DNA of 64,000 nucleotides from Bradyrhizobium yuanmingense (lineage in GTDB: Bacteria > Pseudomonadota > Alphaproteobacteria > Rhizobiales > Xanthobacteraceae): the NCBI RefSeq assembly GCF_900094575.1, contig NZ_FMAE01000001.1, positions 1,035,764 to 1,099,763 of the forward strand. Reading direction: 5' to 3'. A program made the position numbers and the translations under genes. How positions within the stretch are numbered: the stretch's first letter is position 1; each line of letters starts with the position of its first letter. The notes beneath the pieces were generated by a model. It saw only the letters and a list, made by a program, of their open reading frames with translations. It did not search any database and had not been told where the DNA came from. Shown here piece by piece: positions 63,708 to 64,000 of the stretch.

Positions 63708-64000
63708 ATGAACGATGGGAATGCCATGGGTCAGGTGATCCAAATTGATGAGGCCCGGATTCGAGATCACCTGGGCGAGATGGTCCGCGGGACAGTGGAA
63801 GAGACACTGAACGCGATGCTGGAGGCCGAAGCGGACCAGCTGTGCGGTGCTGGGCGGTATGAGCGCAGCCCGGCGCGGCAGGACACGCGGGCAGGCAGCT
63901 ACGAGCGAACGCTGCAGACCAAGGCGGGCGACGTCAATCTGAAGGTTCCGAAGCTACGGCGGCAAACCTTCGAGACGGCGATTATCGAGCGCTACCGGAG
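63708..64000 (+). CDS. IS256-family transposase, N-terminal part (runs off the window)
   Basis: The 97 residues visible read DHLGEMVRGTVEETLNAMLE, then AEADQLCGAGRYERSP and GDVNLKVPKLR. This matches the IS256/MULE transposase N-terminus. AAGGAG precedes the ATG. The catalytic DDE residues would lie beyond the window. It is divergent from trbG, so the element probably inserted upstream of or into the trb operon. Confidence 0.88.
   Translation, partial: MNDGNAMGQVIQIDEARIRDHLGEMVRGTVEETLNAMLEAEADQLCGAGRYERSPARQDTRAGSYERTLQTKAGDVNLKVPKLRRQTFETAIIERYR

Overview
The window reads as the chromosome of a Bradyrhizobium-type alphaproteobacterium. Indications are the high GC, the branched-chain-type ABC operon, the opgG-opgH pair, DUF2934 proteins, a Bradyrhizobium-style large serine recombinase, and a dispersed non-coding repeat present in three copies. 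No rRNA, tRNA or CRISPR array was recognised. Assignments rest on reading motifs by eye; no database search was possible.

Region 1 (68-17464) is an integrated element of about 17.4 kb. It is bounded by a 14-bp direct repeat, GCCAGGACCACACG, at 68-81 and 17451-17464. The flanks of these two repeats, joined together, rebuild the uninterrupted dispersed repeat at 47680-48075, so the empty site can be read in the same window. The element has an inward-facing tyrosine integrase, a large SIR2 anti-phage protein (Dsr1 type), a prohead-protease-like three-gene cluster, a DUF2235 hydrolase and a small serine recombinase with a res-like site. A plus-strand module follows: a methyltransferase, a CHC2/Toprim primase, an ATPase and AlpA-like regulators. 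A NucS/DUF91-like nuclease sits against attR. No complete virion module is visible, so it looks like a phage satellite or integrative island carrying defence cargo.

Region 2 (17.9-47.3 kb) is ordinary chromosome with some unusual clusters. A minus-strand operon joins a MetQ-type binding protein, a luciferase-like monooxygenase, two AhpD/CMD-type proteins and a branched-chain-type ABC transporter with a fused LivH-LivM permease. Next comes a compact cluster (32705-37274): a SARP/BTAD regulator, a protein with eight tandem 45-residue amphipathic repeats, a small prodomain-like protein and a subtilisin-family protease. I regard this as the best candidate for an undescribed system. A sugar oxidoreductase/isomerase pair, opgGH, an SDR and a TPR-caspase protein complete the region.

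Region 3 (47.7-52.3 kb) is a dispersed-repeat copy followed by a Gabija-like gajA-gajB pair with an unusually long GajA.

Region 4 (52.3-64 kb) is a decayed accessory island. It holds a frameshifted serine recombinase, remnants of an acyl-CoA dehydrogenase (SfnB-like) and an SDR, a few intact small genes, a TauD-family dioxygenase, the tail of a trb conjugation operon (trbG-trbI-DUF2274) and, at the window edge, the start of an IS256-family transposase next to trbG.
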